From Triatoma infestans (lineage: Eukaryota; Arthropoda; Insecta; Hemiptera; Reduviidae), in NCBI GenBank assembly GCA_011037195.1, contig JAAEAF010005125.1, positions 1-64,000 of the forward strand: a stretch of 64,000 nucleotides of DNA. Reading direction: 5' to 3'. The notes under the pieces were generated by a model. It was given only the letters and a program-made list of their open reading frames with translations. It searched no databases and was not told the origin of the DNA. The position numbers and the translations under genes are program-made. This document shows positions 11,251-23,700 of this stretch, in pieces. Every line of letters starts with the position of its first letter. Position 1 is the first letter of the stretch.

Positions 11251-12420
11251 TATTTATGCAAAACCAAAAGCATTTTTTTTTGTTTTTTTTTGATTACACA
11301 CATATTATATCAACGTATTAAGTAATATATAAGTAATAACTTATCCTAAGGAGGCTATTTAATGTATAAGCTAATTTGGGTGTGCAGTAATTTTAACAAA
11401 TATTCTTGCGCAATCTTAATGGACTTATCCTTCAATAAACTAAACCTAATGAGGTTGAAATACTTGTATAAATTTTCTTTCAACCCCTCTTGATAAATAA
11501 AAACCTGCGCTAAGCAATTATGCTAACATTCTCGCCAATAAATATACATTCAGATCAATAAAACACATTCACGCTAATAAATACATTCTTGCCTATAAAT
11601 ACTTTCATTTAACTTTATATGTAATGATACAATATATTTTCCATCTTTTTTATTATAAAACGTATGTACTTGTTAATATCCAGTTTTTGTTTTGAAATTG
11701 AATTGAAATTTTATCTAATGGCTGACCTACCTGGCCTAACCTACATTTTTTTTTTAATACATTGTTTTTTTTTTATAAATCATTGAACACTCTATCTAAT
11801 TTTAAGGTTGGAATTTCAATTTGATAGTTAATTAGTGCAATAGGGCGATACAATTTTGCGGTATTAACATCTTTATTAGATTTGAGTATCGGTGAAATAT
11901 TAATTATTCCCCAGTCCTAGGTGGAGGGGCAGCATGAGTTTGATGCGATATGTCTTAAAAATTTGTTTCCTTCATCGTTACTTCAGTAATTTTATTAATG
12001 TATTGCCCAGAATTTTTTTTAATTATTTTTCACGTACTGCAAGGTATGTTAGAAAGATCCCATTGGCTGGGAGAACGATGTATGTAATAGGGTGTTATGC
12101 GTTATGCGCAATCTATTCTCTCTGGTAAAAAAAAAATCTAATTTTTTTGTATTTACAAAATAAGAAAATAAATATATTATTTTATAAAAAGATATGGTTC
12201 CGACAAGTCTTTATGCAGCCCGTAGCCGGAATAATAAATTACAGAGAGATCAAAATAAATGTTTTCAGATTAATCGATTCATTTCCTAGATGGACTCCCT
12301 TACACTATATAGGCATGTTGTACTTGACGTTTCTAGCGTGTGTACTACAATCTACTAGCTATAAAAAAATATGTTGCGACTTATCAACAAAGCCCCCTAT
12401 CTTATTTAACCATTTTTGTA
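11251..12420. other. Unassigned AT-rich intergenic sequence
   Basis: Short T-runs and a cluster of 'ccaataaataca' and 'cgctaataaatacattc' variants near 11530..11600; no gene. Confidence 0.45.
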
Positions 12421-12432
12421 GATTATAATATA

Positions 12433-13460
12433 TTATTATTATTACTATCAGAACGGGTGCCCGGAAGGCGCAGGACCTAAGCCTATGTGGCTCTTATCCC
12501 CCCGATACCCCCCGTAGCCCCTTAATCAATCTCTCCCGGTAACTTGCCGGTTAATCTACAATATCTCAAGATATCCCTAAACTCCAACTCGCCTAGGCAA
12601 TCCTGCGAGAGTGGTGTCCTCCCAAATATACGAAACCTAGTTCCAGCGAAACGGGGACACTGACATAAGTAGTGATACACCGTTTCCCTAACTCCGTCAT
12701 CACAATTCTGACAAATGGGACTCCGCGTCCTCCCTATGTTAAACAAGTGACTGGCACCCAAGTGTGTCCAGTCACTATTCCTACCAAGGTCCTCAAACCC
12801 GTCCTACTAAGAGACAGGAGATACTCCGAGATTCCCTGCTTGCTTGCCTTTATAAATCTTTTAGCTTGGAGGCACCCCTGCGTGTCCCCCCAGCGTTTCT
12901 CCAAAGCTCTCGTCTCCCAAAGTCTAATCTGTTTGTCGCGAAACGTCTTTGTAACGGCCAGGGCTGGTTCAGGACCATAAAATGGTAATGACGATCCCTC
13001 CCTGGCCAGCCGATCCGCCCTCTCATTGCCCTCTATTCCCGCATGTCCGGGTATCCAATAGAGATGCACCTTACCCCTCCGAGCCAAAGCGTTAAGCCTT
13101 CTCCTACATTCTCCCACTAATTTCGAACTCCACCAAGGCTTACTCAAAGCCCTTAGTGCGGCTTGACTATCAGAGAAGATCCGCACTTCCTTAAACTCTC
13201 CTAGCCACTCCCCCACAAGGTGGCAACATTCAATGATGCCCACCACCTCAGACTGGAAAACAGTGGCCAAACCACCTAAGGCCACCGAACTCCCTCTATC
13301 CAACTCCTGAAACCATGCTCCCGCCCCCGACAGGCCAGTACCCTCCTGCCTAGAGCCATCTGAATAGCAGCGAATAATACCGCTGCCCGACTCCGTTGGC
13401 CTCGTGAGGTTATCATCCCCTATACTGCCAATCGTAATCTCATAATCTCTCTCAAATCCC
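12433..13460 (-). mobile_element. 5'-truncated I-like non-LTR retrotransposon, RNase H and zinc knuckle (family E, copy 1)
   Basis: The minus strand encodes RNase H with FSDSQAALRAL, WIPGHAGIEGNERADRLA and a C-terminal CQNCDDGV...HYLCQC knuckle. A frameshift near 12740 separates them. It ends in a (TAA)n-type tail, the hallmark of I-clade elements. The 12-mer GATTATAATATA is at 12421..12432 and 13461..13472, a target-site duplication fixing both ends. Closely related to 19848..21455; truncated near the RNase H start, so it was dead on arrival. Confidence 0.88.
12522..13303 (-). pseudogene. RNase H / C-terminal domain remnant of family E, copy 1
   Basis: The two overlapping open segments 12734..13303 and 12522..12761 are one former reading frame broken once. 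RNase H acidic residues are visible at the FSDS aspartate, a glutamate in SEVVGI and the ERAD aspartate. Retrotransposon-derived, not a host RNase H. Confidence 0.82.
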
Positions 13461-13784
13461 GATTATAATATAAGTTCTCTTGTTTAGAAAACGTTCAAAC
13501 ATAAGAGTTTTAAAAAATATTTTGTATCAAGTTAAGGTTTTTTTTCTTTATTTTAATTGTTTTATTATTTCCTTAATCTTTAAGTCTGTTGTCGCTTAAT
13601 GCTGTACTAGATATTAGTTAAGTGCGTTGAGCTTAGAAGCTCAGTTTACATATGTAAGATGATTTTGTAAATAAATTCATTGATTGTTTCCTTTTATCCT
13701 TTTTTATTACGTGTTTTATTCTATTTAATTTTATAATAGCTATCGTTGTCCCAGATTAGATTTTTTATATACATTATGCAAGTA

Positions 13785-14133
13785 TGGCTTTTTTTTCTTT
13801 ATAAACTAATATTATTTCATTATTCCACCAAGGCTCAGCAGGGTTTGCTTCTTCCCCCTCGCTGTCTATTACAGTTATGAATTCTCCAATTACTAAATTT
13901 TTTGGGGGTCCACCCTATTTATTTCTACTATAAATTTATCATATAATGCTCTTTTAATTCCTTCTGTTTACTTTCATTAAAAAAAAACATTGCATTTATC
14001 CTAGTGATAATAAAGTGATCGCTACACAAGGTTTCATCGGTAACTTTTCAATTTATAGAATTAAACAGGTGAGCTGAAGTTAAAAGTCGACCAACGCTGA
14101 TGTACTTGTCCGTAGGTTGGCCGTCATTTAATA
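13785..14133 (-). pseudogene. Fragment of an APE-type endonuclease of an I-like retrotransposon
   Basis: The minus strand reads LNDGQPTDK, then after one stop CSDHFII (the conserved SDHFPI motif that closes the endonuclease domain), then EPWWNNEI and VYKEKKAI, the linker to reverse transcriptase. One stop and at least one frame break. No visible ends. Confidence 0.62.
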
Positions 14134-15244
14134 ATAATAAATTTGAATTACATCGTTGTATATTTATTTTTTTTATATATATTTTTTTTAATTTTATTAC
14201 AACTATACTATTGAGTACACCTATCACAACTGTATTATTGAGTACAGATTAATATGATGTTAGTGATATTAAGTGGACGTGAAGACTTGTTGGCGATGCC
14301 TCCCAGTGGAGGTACTCTTTAATTATTACCTTTCATTCACTGTCAAAAAAAGGCCAACAGGGAATTAGGTGGTTACGGGATCGGTGGCGTTTCAGTCACC
14401 TGGGAGGCTTGTGAAAAGAGTATTTGGACTGAAAGGGTTAAAATGGTTGTATGGGGAGTCGTGGAATTAATTGTTTGTAACGCGTTTTTATTAGCTGATG
14501 GACAACATCGGAGGGTTTTGGATTGGAAAGATTGAATGCGATAGGTGTTAAACCCTCATTTCAATATGAATTACATATGTAATCTCAAATTAACTCCTCT
14601 CGTTTACATTCCTACCATTCCAGATCAAATTATGCCGATTAATGTCACTTCCCCCAATAATTATTGGATTCTGATTAGTAAAACTAAATATTTTATTTAT
14701 ATTTTGTCCTCCCATATTTGTATTAGAAGATTATATAAATAAAGATAGATAGAGATTGGGCGTTATATCTCATATTTCTACAGCAACTGCCTCATGGGAC
14801 AAAGGTCCAGGGATGTTGTTGACAGCTGCAGAGTGATATAAAACTTACAAACTTCGTAGCACCAATATCTCTGTTTTTACTAATTATACTGTAATTATTG
14901 ATTTTCTATTCTCTCTTTTTTTTAAAAAAACAAGGTTTACTTAGTACGGGGTCTTGTGTATCAGATATATTTAAATAATTAACAATTTGTTAATCTTTTT
15001 TCATATAAAGTATGGGATGTTATAATATACTCATATAGAATAGGTCAAAAGCGGATTGATTGAAAACTCCATTGTGGTTAAAAATGATTAAAATGAGGTA
15101 ATAACATACAATAAATCGGTTCAAAAGTGGATTTTGAACTAATTATGGTTAGAAATCTGTTAATAAATTGGTTCAGAAAAAAAAAAAGGAGAATTTTATT
15201 TATATGCTTGACATAGACACAGCAGCCGCCTATGTGTAATGAAG
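14134..15244. other. Unassigned AT-rich intergenic sequence
   Basis: 14290..14540 is less AT-rich and may be the untranslated part of a retroelement, but no motif confirms this. Confidence 0.4.
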
Positions 15245-15470
15245 TCAGCAGCCTGGAGATTTAAAATCCAATTGAAAATCTTTGGAATAAACTTGACAAG
15301 CGTTTAAGACGGTGAATTAATTCTGCTGGGAGCCTACACCTGACTTACCAAGTGCTCCAGTGTAAACTTGGGTGGAAATAAACTCAAGAAGTTGTGAGGA
15401 ACTTAATAAGGTATATGCCAAGGAGGCTGACCGCAGTTATTCGAGCAAGATGAGCTAATACATCTTATTA
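15245..15470 (+). pseudogene. C-terminal fragment of a Tc1-like transposase
   Basis: A broken frame gives the Tc1 signature near DLNPIENLW (one base out of frame), then NKLDKRLR, and after further stops MPRRLTAVIRA and NTSY, which close Tc1 transposases. No terminal inverted repeats were found nearby, so this is an old fragment. Confidence 0.68.
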
Positions 15471-16090
15471 TGGTTTTTTAATTTTAAATCTTTTTCTTTT
15501 TTTTTTAATTCCATGTTTACTCTTTTTGTTATATTAAACGTTTCGCTTTTCCCATCTTTTTTGATTCACTTGTCTATCTTCTTTCATTTCTAAACAACTT
15601 CACAACAACATTATTATAAAATAAAAAAGTAAAAAGTTAGTGGAAAACAATATAAAGGCATTTTTATAGGCGTATGTTTGTGTGAGAGGGTAGTGAAGCA
15701 ATCGCTTTTGAATATGTGTTTGTTTATATTTATCTATGTTTGGCGTCTTTATGTATTCTATATATATATTTATATATATTATATATCATATAAATTCTTT
15801 TAAAAATTGTTTTTTAATATATATATTTTTATATATATATATATATATATATTCTTTATTTGATACAAATCTGATTGAGCATGTTGTCAATTTCTCTATC
15901 ATATAAATCAAAATGCAGTCACCAGATTACAGTTTACTTTAAATAGAATTTGTAGGATGTAGGATTAAATAAAAGTACTGGATAGATAAATGTAAGAACT
16001 TTATTATTTATGTATTATTATGTATATATTTAAATAAATTTAATAATAATAAAATATTATCTGGTATGAATCACAAATCTCTTACTACAA
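15471..16090. other. AT-rich sequence with TA-rich microsatellites
   Basis: Tracts of alternating T and A at about 15757..15792 and 15818..15852; no gene. Confidence 0.6.
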
Positions 16091-16108
16091 TTTACATAGT
16101 TATAATTG

Positions 16109-16158
16109 GTACTTGGACGTTGCGCCCGCCTGAAAAAAATAAATAGGCATTACTTTAC
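16109..16158 (+). mobile_element. Severely 5'-truncated SINE, family A (tail only)
   Basis: Only the last 50 bases of family A are present (ttggacgtt.cgcccgcctg...ataggcattacttta). The 18-mer TTTACATAGTTATAATTG stands at 16091..16108 and 16159..16176, a perfect target-site duplication. No tRNA-like part remains. Confidence 0.85.
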
Positions 16159-16194
16159 TTTACATAGTTATAATTGATAAACTTCATTCAAATT

Positions 16195-16560
16195 TATAAT
16201 TCTTACTAAATGTTTGGTAATATTCAATATTTTTTGGAGGGAACATGACTTCCAGCCTTTTTAGAACCAATTTAGAGAAAAACATATCCCCCCCCCTTAC
16301 CAACACCATCACTTTTGATTGAATTTTTACAGAAAAATATTACAAATATAAATAACAGATCAACTAGTACGTAGTGTGTTTAAGTCGTTTTTTGGGAAAA
16401 ATTGCCCCCCCCCCCAAAAGTGTTGAAAAATCTATTCAGTAAAATAGTACTTTACTGTATAGGACCTCAAAATGTCTATTTTTTTTTTTCCGATGAATAC
16501 TTGATATCTTAAATTTGACACAACAGCAATAATACTTCCTCTTTCAGCCGGAAGATGAAG
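16195..16560 (-). repeat. Diverged family R-like repeat
   Basis: Reverse of blocks such as 'gagaaaaacata', a C-rich run, 'tgaatttttacagaaaaat', 'aggacctcaaaatg' and 'aatacttcctctt' in family R order. Boundaries uncertain. Confidence 0.4.
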
Positions 16561-17254
16561 TACAAATTTAATTTTAATATCTAGGTTCAATGCAGTGACT
16601 TAACTATTGGGATTTGTTGGCGCTCAGGAAATTCATACCTGAGATCCCCCCCCCCTCTATAATACACAAAAATGTTACTATTTAAAATTATGTTTTAATG
16701 TTTATTGAATAAATGTTTATATATAGAATCACACTCTCATATTTGTGTTGACAAAATCAGAATCAGATTAAATCATTCATACAGAAATGTTGTCTTGACT
16801 AATTTCCAAAGTGCCAAAGAAGATAGAAATTTCAAATGTACTTATTTTATATTATTTCCAATATAAGATTTTATTAATTTTAGTTTGAATGAACGTTCTG
16901 CCAGATGCTATTGTTACACTTCTACAAGTGTTCTACCCATAAGTGTAAACGTTTGAACGGTTCAAACAATTTTTCCCATACAGTTTCAACATTCCTTCGT
17001 GGATTTCACTACCTTTGATATTCTCTACAACTAAAAATCTAATCACTGAGCGTTGTTCTTCCGAGGTGCAATGCTCGAACGGACTCGCCATTGTTAACTA
17101 AATATATTTAAGGTTATGTCTACCAAAATATTCTCGAACAGCTATTAAGTACAATGATCCCAATTTGATGCACTGAAACTACTTCTCAATATCGAAATAG
17201 TACTCATGTAATAATGAATCATCTAATATATATAAATAAATGAAATCTAATATA

Positions 17255-17440
17255 TATAAAAAATAAAGCAGGCTACCACGGAAAATGTCTCTGATATATA
17301 AATAATATTATCTACTAAACGTTCCATATCATCGTCATGGACGGTGGATGAGAATCCAAAACCAATCAGCAAAACAAAAATGATCACGTGACGCGTATTA
17401 GATGTTATCTAATTTTGCGGACCCATCCACTTTCCATATC
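17255..17440. repeat. Two scraps of hammerhead fold-back elements
   Basis: 17266..17296 repeats the outer end of the F1 right arm (AAAGCAGGCTACCACGGAAA...). About 17395..17440, read in reverse, repeats the unpaired end of F2 (GTGGATGGGTCCGCA then ATAACATCT). Neither contains a ribozyme core. Confidence 0.55.
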
Positions 17441-17790
17441 AATTAGATATGCATCAGTTTCTTTATTAGATGATACTTTATTAGATAATTAGATGCTAAA
17501 AATGTAAGTATTACCACCTTATCAAAGTTTAGTAATCGGATTTACATCGAAAATGTATGTTTGAAATATATACCCATATATAACAAAATTATTTTGTAAG
17601 ATTTTCTCCTTTCATTGGTATCTTCTTTTCCTCAGTGATGGCGGTAGTAGGTGTTTGAATAAACATTTGCACAACAAACAATTTTTTTCGTACTCAACTG
17701 AGTTCAAAACATGTCCGTAGAAAATTAAATTTCGAAAAAGGTAGCCCGTCACCAGCAACAAGTGAAAGTCGAAAAATTAAAAAAAAAAAA

Positions 17791-18670
17791 CTATGGTGTG
17801 AAACATTCACACAACTTTCTCTTACTCCCCAGTTCTCAAAATTATAATTGACAAATGTTATAATTAGTGTACCAAATTTAATGAAATTCATCGAAAAGTG
17901 AAAAACTGTTCAGTAAAAGCGCGCTTAGTTTGGATGATAGAATTGTATAATCAACTATGATAGCACTTTAGAGAAAAACATAGGTTCACCCCTCACCTAA
18001 AAATGCCCATAAATGAATTTTCCCAGAGATATGTTTTTAATAAGAGTTGGAAATCATTGTATGTTTATTTTATTATAATGTAGTATTAAAAAAATCGTCG
18101 GAATGATTTCTGAGAAAATTGTGAAAAAGTGAAAAAAATCATTTAGTAAAGTGGTAAATTCATCCGATTTTTCAAACTCGAATTTCAACAATATATTTAA
18201 TACTAAGTAACATTATTTAGATGCCAGCATTGTCTAACAAACTGATATTGCACTTTAGATGAACACCTAACCCCATCCCTCCGCCCTAACTGCCATTAAA
18301 TGAATTTTTCCAGAAGTTGTGGCTCTTTGTATGTGTAGTTGATATAACAAGTTTGAAGAAAATGGTCGGAGCTATTTTTTAAAAAAATCGCAAAAAATTA
18401 AAAAGGCAAATTAGTAAAGTGGTATTTCCGGTTGAGAAATTTTGACAGACAACATACAGTGAGATCCCATGATGATACCTAAACGGAATAGCAAGTTCCA
18501 ACTTTCTACGGTTTATCGTTTTTGAGCTATGCTGTTCACATAAACACACCATTTGCTAAAAACCAGTTATTTTTGGACTTAGGGAACCTCAAAATGGATA
18601 CTTCTGGTGAAAACTCGATATTGAAAATTTGAAATGCTCACAATACTTCCTCTTACTAGAGTAAGAGAAA
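17791..18670 (-). repeat. Family R repeat, full-length copy
   Basis: About 880 bp. On the minus strand it starts with CTCTTACTCTAGTAAGAG, runs through two similar internal blocks (each with 'ctc.gaa..catt.cgacga' and 'tgggaaaattcattta'), and ends AGTAAGAGAAAGTTGTGTGA plus a hairpin. No open frame. The start is palindromic and recurs inverted near the 3' end. Confidence 0.75.
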
Positions 18671-19837
18671 ATAATAATTTTTTTTTTTTTTTTAGATATT
18701 TCTATAATGATACCATTTTTCGAAGTGAGCATAAATTCATGCAAGGAGGTTGTTGTATGACCCAATTATTGCCAAACCCAGGAACCACTCCACATTAATT
18801 TCAAAATATTATATAGTATTGTGAAATACAACCCACCCTCCCCAAAACTCTATTAATGCATTAAAATATTTCCCATTATGTGGAAAATACGTCCAAAAAC
18901 AAACAATCGTTTATTTTTGTAATATTTTAAAATTTGGCACATTGCCTCTGACATTAAAAATAGAAGAATATCGAGAGAGATTACCATTAAAATAAAGTTA
19001 AATCATATCTGCCTAAAGAAAAAAACATCGTTTATAGCAATCATTTGATATTGCAAACCTTTGTAGAAAAAAAATAAATATTACATTATTTCAAATGGTT
19101 GATATTTCTGAAGGAACCATGTAGAAGTCGATTGATGGAGGGATGGCTGTAATCATAACATACTTGGGTTTGTTCTGAGTTATTAATTGCAATGCCACTT
19201 AACTACTTTTGCCAATTTCTTGAAACTGAATTTTTGGGAATTGCTATTAGTAAAGACTTTAGGATTTTTTTTTACTAAGTTTCGTCCTTCATCGCAATTT
19301 CTGTGTGGTCCAACCTTCAATTTGTAGTGGAAGAAACAAATAAAAGAAAGTAATAGTTTTGAAAAATAGTTTAGAATATTTTATAGTATTCTAATTTTGT
19401 TAATATTTTAAATGTATCATAGTGCAGTGGATAGAGCCAGGTATACTAAATCTACGTTCTTGCTATTAGGGAAACAAAGACACAAAAATGCCGTTAAATT
19501 AATATATTGCTGCTTGGCCAACTCTTTTGTTAGAGAGAGCATTCTTTAGAACAGTCTGCCTTCTGCTTTCAAAGAATATAGTCTGCACTGTGCCTTCAAA
19601 CAAGGAGAGTCTGCCTTCTGCTTTCAAAAAATACAGTCTGCATTCTGCTTCCCAAGCAAGAACACTACTTCAGGAATCGCTCTGTTAAACTCATGCGAGA
19701 TTTGCTTTTATTCTACGTAGTTAAACATCTGACTTATCAAGATATAGTTGTGATACTGTAAAGTACTTAAATTTACTTAGAGACAATATATTCATTTTAA
19801 AAACAGTGGTGCTTTCTTGATTATCACTAATACTACT
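18671..19837. other. Unassigned intergenic sequence
   Basis: At about 19552..19650 a roughly 30-bp word ('agtctgccttctgctttca') appears twice 58 bp apart. No gene or element ends were found. Confidence 0.45.
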
Positions 19838-19847
19838 ATCTCAAACA

Positions 19848-21455
19848 CAAAAAGCTCCTTAGTTCTCTTTACCAGGAAGAGGAAACTGGAAGGGCTTGGG
19901 AGACCCAGGCTCTTCGGCAAGGAAGTGCAAATTTGCAGAGAGGTAAAATACTTGGTGGTCCTCATCAATAATACGTTGAATTGGCGGGCTCACATTGAGT
20001 ATGTATGTGAGAAGGGACAGAAGGTTTTCTGACAGTGTAGGAGATTAGTGGGCAAGACCTGGGGAGTTAACCCCCGAGGCATCCACTGGATTAATGAGAA
20101 GCTGGTGAAGCCAAGGATACTCTATGCCGCTGTGGCATGGTGGTCTGGTACCTTGGTGGGAAGGAACAGCAAGAAATTGCTAGAGTGCAGCGCACGGCCT
20201 GTTTGGCTATTACTGGCGCGATGAGAACGACACCGACGGTGGCATTGGAGATGCTGTTGGGGCTAACCCCTCTTCAGTACGCGGTAACAGGGGAGGCAAT
20301 GAAAGGGTACCTCAGAATGAGGTGCAAGGGAGAATGGGTGAGAACCTTTCGGGGGGATCACACTAGGATCGAGGACGAAATTTGGCGAGTGAACCGATTT
20401 CTGCTATCCAAGCTTGATGAGACGAGCAAGAAATGGGGATTTGAGAGAGATTATGAGATTACCATTAGTAGTATAGGGGATGGTAACCTCACGAGGCCAA
20501 CGGAGTCGGGCAGCGGTATTATTCGCTGCTTTTCAGATGGCTCTAGGCAGGAGGGCACTGGCCTGTCGGGGGCGGGAGCATGGTTTCAGGAGTTGGACAG
20601 AGGGAGTTCGGTGGCCTTGGGTGGGTTGGCCACGGTCTTTCAGGCAGAGGTGGTGGGCATTATTGAATGCTGCCACCTGGTGGGGGAGTGGCAGGGAGAG
20701 TTCAAGGAAGTGCGGATTTTCTCGGATAGCCAGGCCGCACTAAGGGCTTTGAGTAAGCCTTGGTGGAGTTCGAAATTGGTGGGAGAATGTCGGAGGAAGC
20801 TCAATGCTTTAGCTCGGAGGGGTACGGTGCGCCTCTATTGGATACCCGGACACGCGGGAATAGAGGGGAATGAGTGGGCAGACCAGTTGGCTAGGGAGGG
20901 ATCATCTCAACGTCTTTGCGGTCCTGAACCAGCCCTGGCTGTCACAAAGACGTTTCGTGACAAACAGATTAGACTTTGGGAGACGAAAGTTTTGGAGAAA
21001 CGCTGGGGGGACACGCAGGGGTGCCTCCAAGCCAAAAGATTTATAAAGACAAGTAGGCAGGGAACTTCGGAGTATCTCCTGTCCCTTAGTAGGACGGGTC
21101 TGAGGACCCTGATAGGGATAGTGACTGGACACACTTGGGTGTCCAGCCACTTGTTTAATATAGGGAGGACGTTTAGTCCCATTTGTCAGAACTGTGACGA
21201 CGGAGTCAGGGAAACGGTGTACCACTACCTTTGTCAGTGTCCCCGTTTCGCTGGAACTAGGTTTCGTGTCTTTGGGAGGGCATCACTCTCGCGGGATTGT
21301 CTGCGCGAGCTGGAGTTTCGGGATATCTTGGGATACTGTAGACTAACCGGTAAGCTACCGGGGGAGATTCATTAAGGGGATAGGGGGTCTCGGTGGATAA
21401 AGGCCACATAGGCTTAGGTCCCGCGCCATTAGGCACCCGAATTATAATAATAATA
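19848..21455 (+). mobile_element. 5'-truncated I-like non-LTR retrotransposon (family E, copy 2)
   Basis: Begins in the reverse-transcriptase C-terminal part (VLFTRKRK, then EVKYLVVLINNTLNW), with one stop at 20030..20032 and one frameshift near 20170, then runs into a long open RNase H plus zinc-knuckle frame. It ends in (TAA)n. The 10-mer ATCTCAAACA lies at 19838..19847 and 21456..21465, a target-site duplication. Confidence 0.9.
20137..21375 (+). pseudogene. Retrotransposon RT-thumb/RNase H/zinc-knuckle open frame (412 codons)
   Basis: The open frame covers the end of the RT thumb (QRTACLAITGAMRT), a linker, RNase H at about residues 130-260 with all four acidic residues in place (FSDGS, AEVVG, FSDSQ, NEWADQ) and WIPGHAGIEGN, and a C-terminal CQNCDDGV...HYLCQC knuckle. 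The knuckle normally binds nucleic acid; RNase H removes RNA from the cDNA hybrid. The first 10 residues are read out of frame. Lacking endonuclease and RT palm, it cannot move by itself. Confidence 0.85.
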
Positions 21456-21465
21456 ATCTCAAACA

Positions 21466-22465
21466 TACATACATACAAGTTCTTTTACTAAACCGCTCGT
21501 GCTACTAAAAGCATACAACAAACACATGATCACACCAATCACATTTCAAATTCCACGTGCTTTTACTGAGGAAAGCTAAGAAAAAACAATAACAGGGGCC
21601 AATGAAACTCTTATAGTCCCTATTAACGGCCATCAAAAGTAAATTAGACCACAAATGATTCTTTATTTACTTATTTCTGCAACCGCATTAAAATGTGAAA
21701 ATTATTAAATCAAAACTAGTGAATGACGTTCTACTTTATTACATAAGTGTCAAAAAATGAAAGCAGCCATACATTACTTTAATATGCAATTCTACCTAGT
21801 TCAACATCCGGCCGCTATACACGAAAACAAGATCAAAATAAATTTCCACGTACAGCGGGATTTAAGGTTATACCAAACGGAGCAGAATTTATAGAGAGAT
21901 TGAATTTAAATTGAATTAAAACACATTCTCAGTATTTGCATCTATTCTTAAGTATACTTATTCTTACTCCCTAGTAAGCGGAAGTATTGTGACCGTATGA
22001 GATTTTCGAAATTGAAGGGTACATGACCCACCACTCCAGTATTTCAACATTTAATGCCAGGATTATTGAGCAAAATTTGTAATTTTAAGAAAATATGTCC
22101 GTCTTATATAAAATATATTATCAATGATAATTGAAAGTTGTGTGACATTTTTACTCCAGATTTCTTTGTACCGGAAGTTATAACAAAAAAATGTATTTCC
22201 GATAAAAAAAACTTAACAGTAAAAATTTGAACCGACGGAATATTATCTCTTACCGGTAATTAGAGAAAGTCAAAAAAAATCCAAATTCAGAAATTATTAA
22301 ACATCTAATTAAATAAATATGAATTCAGAAATATTATACTTTTACTTCTAATTAATAAAAAAATATGAGGTTTGAGTATTTTCTCTTGAGAAAGTAAAAA
22401 AAAAAAAAAATTTTTTCAAAATAATATAAAAATAAAATACAAATATATAGAAATTGCTTCTTTTT
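21466..22465. other. Unassigned AT-rich sequence with a family R start at 21958..22030
   Basis: 'cttactccctagtaagcggaagtattgtgacc' in part matches the first 50 bases of family R; the remainder is unrecognised. Confidence 0.4.
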
Positions 22466-23700
22466 TTTTCTGTTTAATGGCTTCGGTGCTGCGGTACTTG
22501 AGGGAGGTGTTCACGTAGCGAATAAGGTGATTAAAATATTAATGTATGCAGACAACGTTGTGCTTATGGCCGAAAATCCATATTAAGCCTGCAGCGAAAC
22601 ATTAATATTCTTCAAAATTATTGTGACCAATGGAGATTGTCGGTAAATCTCGATAAATTCAAAATTATCGTATTTAGAAAAGGAGGGAGATTGGCTTTGG
22701 TAGAGAGATGGCGTTTTGGGTAACATGAAATTGAGGTGGTCAATAGATATAAATATCTAGGTGTAATCTTGACTTCACGCCACAGTATCCACACGCATAT
22801 CAGATAGAAGGTCTCTTCAGCCAAGTTGACTCTTAATACGGTGTAGTCAGGTTTTCTCTCGCAGAATAGTGTTCCTGTGACATATAAATTTCAAGTTTTT
22901 TGTATTGTTTCCAGATCTATTGCTTGATATGGGGAGTATTATGAGGAGTTGGAAAAGTTATTCAGGTTTTCCAAAAAACACTTTATGGTCACCCCTCAGT
23001 TACCCTAAATAATGTGATCCTTTTGGAGACGAGTGTGGATTTGTTATTTATTTTTACTTTAAAGTTGCATTTCCAATATATTTCTAAAGTACTGGATTTT
23101 CCAGGAGCACCGTCTTTCAAGAGCGTTAGTTATGGAGATCATCTATAGGAAGGTGTTTTGATTTGCAAGCTGGTCCAACCTTGCACAAAAGTATGGTTGT
23201 AATTTTAGTTTCTCTGCTGATAATATGTCTGAGTGGAAATCTCAGATGACTAAATTAATTGCAAAGATAGGTTTAGCATGTCGGGAGGAGTCTGAGAGGT
23301 GCGCAAGAGAATCTTCCCGCTTTATCTTTCATAAGCAATTGGACCTTCAGGCGAAATTGTTCACCTTTGTTGAAGAGCCTACTCCGACGTTGTCACTTTA
23401 AATGATTTGCGCTGGCTCTTCAAAATAAGGGTTAAATTACTATTTCTGAATTATATTTCTTGGATTGAAAGAGAGTCCGAAATTTGTTCCTTGTGTAACC
23501 TGAGCGTAAGAGAGGACTGTGTGCACTTTCTGGCTGTGCGCCCTATACTTTCAAGAGTTCCAGGTGTGTTATCTCGGGGTTCCTTCTTTGACTGTGGTTC
23601 AGCTCGTCAGTATGCTTAACACTGGAAACTGCAAAGATCTTATCAGGTGTGCAAAGGCTGCTTAACGTTATCGATACAGTCTGGTTCAGGAATTTAATTT
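22466..23700 (+). pseudogene. Decayed non-LTR reverse transcriptase to C-terminus
   Basis: Broken frames give ILMYADNVVLMAEN (the YADD catalytic motif with the last D changed to N), then WRLSVNLDKFKIIVF, YKYLGVILTS and a long degraded connector with CSLCNLS...CVHFL near 23490..23530, a C-terminal knuckle. Many stops. The clade cannot be told by eye. Confidence 0.75.

Noticed and set aside
20902..21225. Antisense open frames over the RNase H region
   Set aside because: Shadows of the long retrotransposon frame on the + strand.
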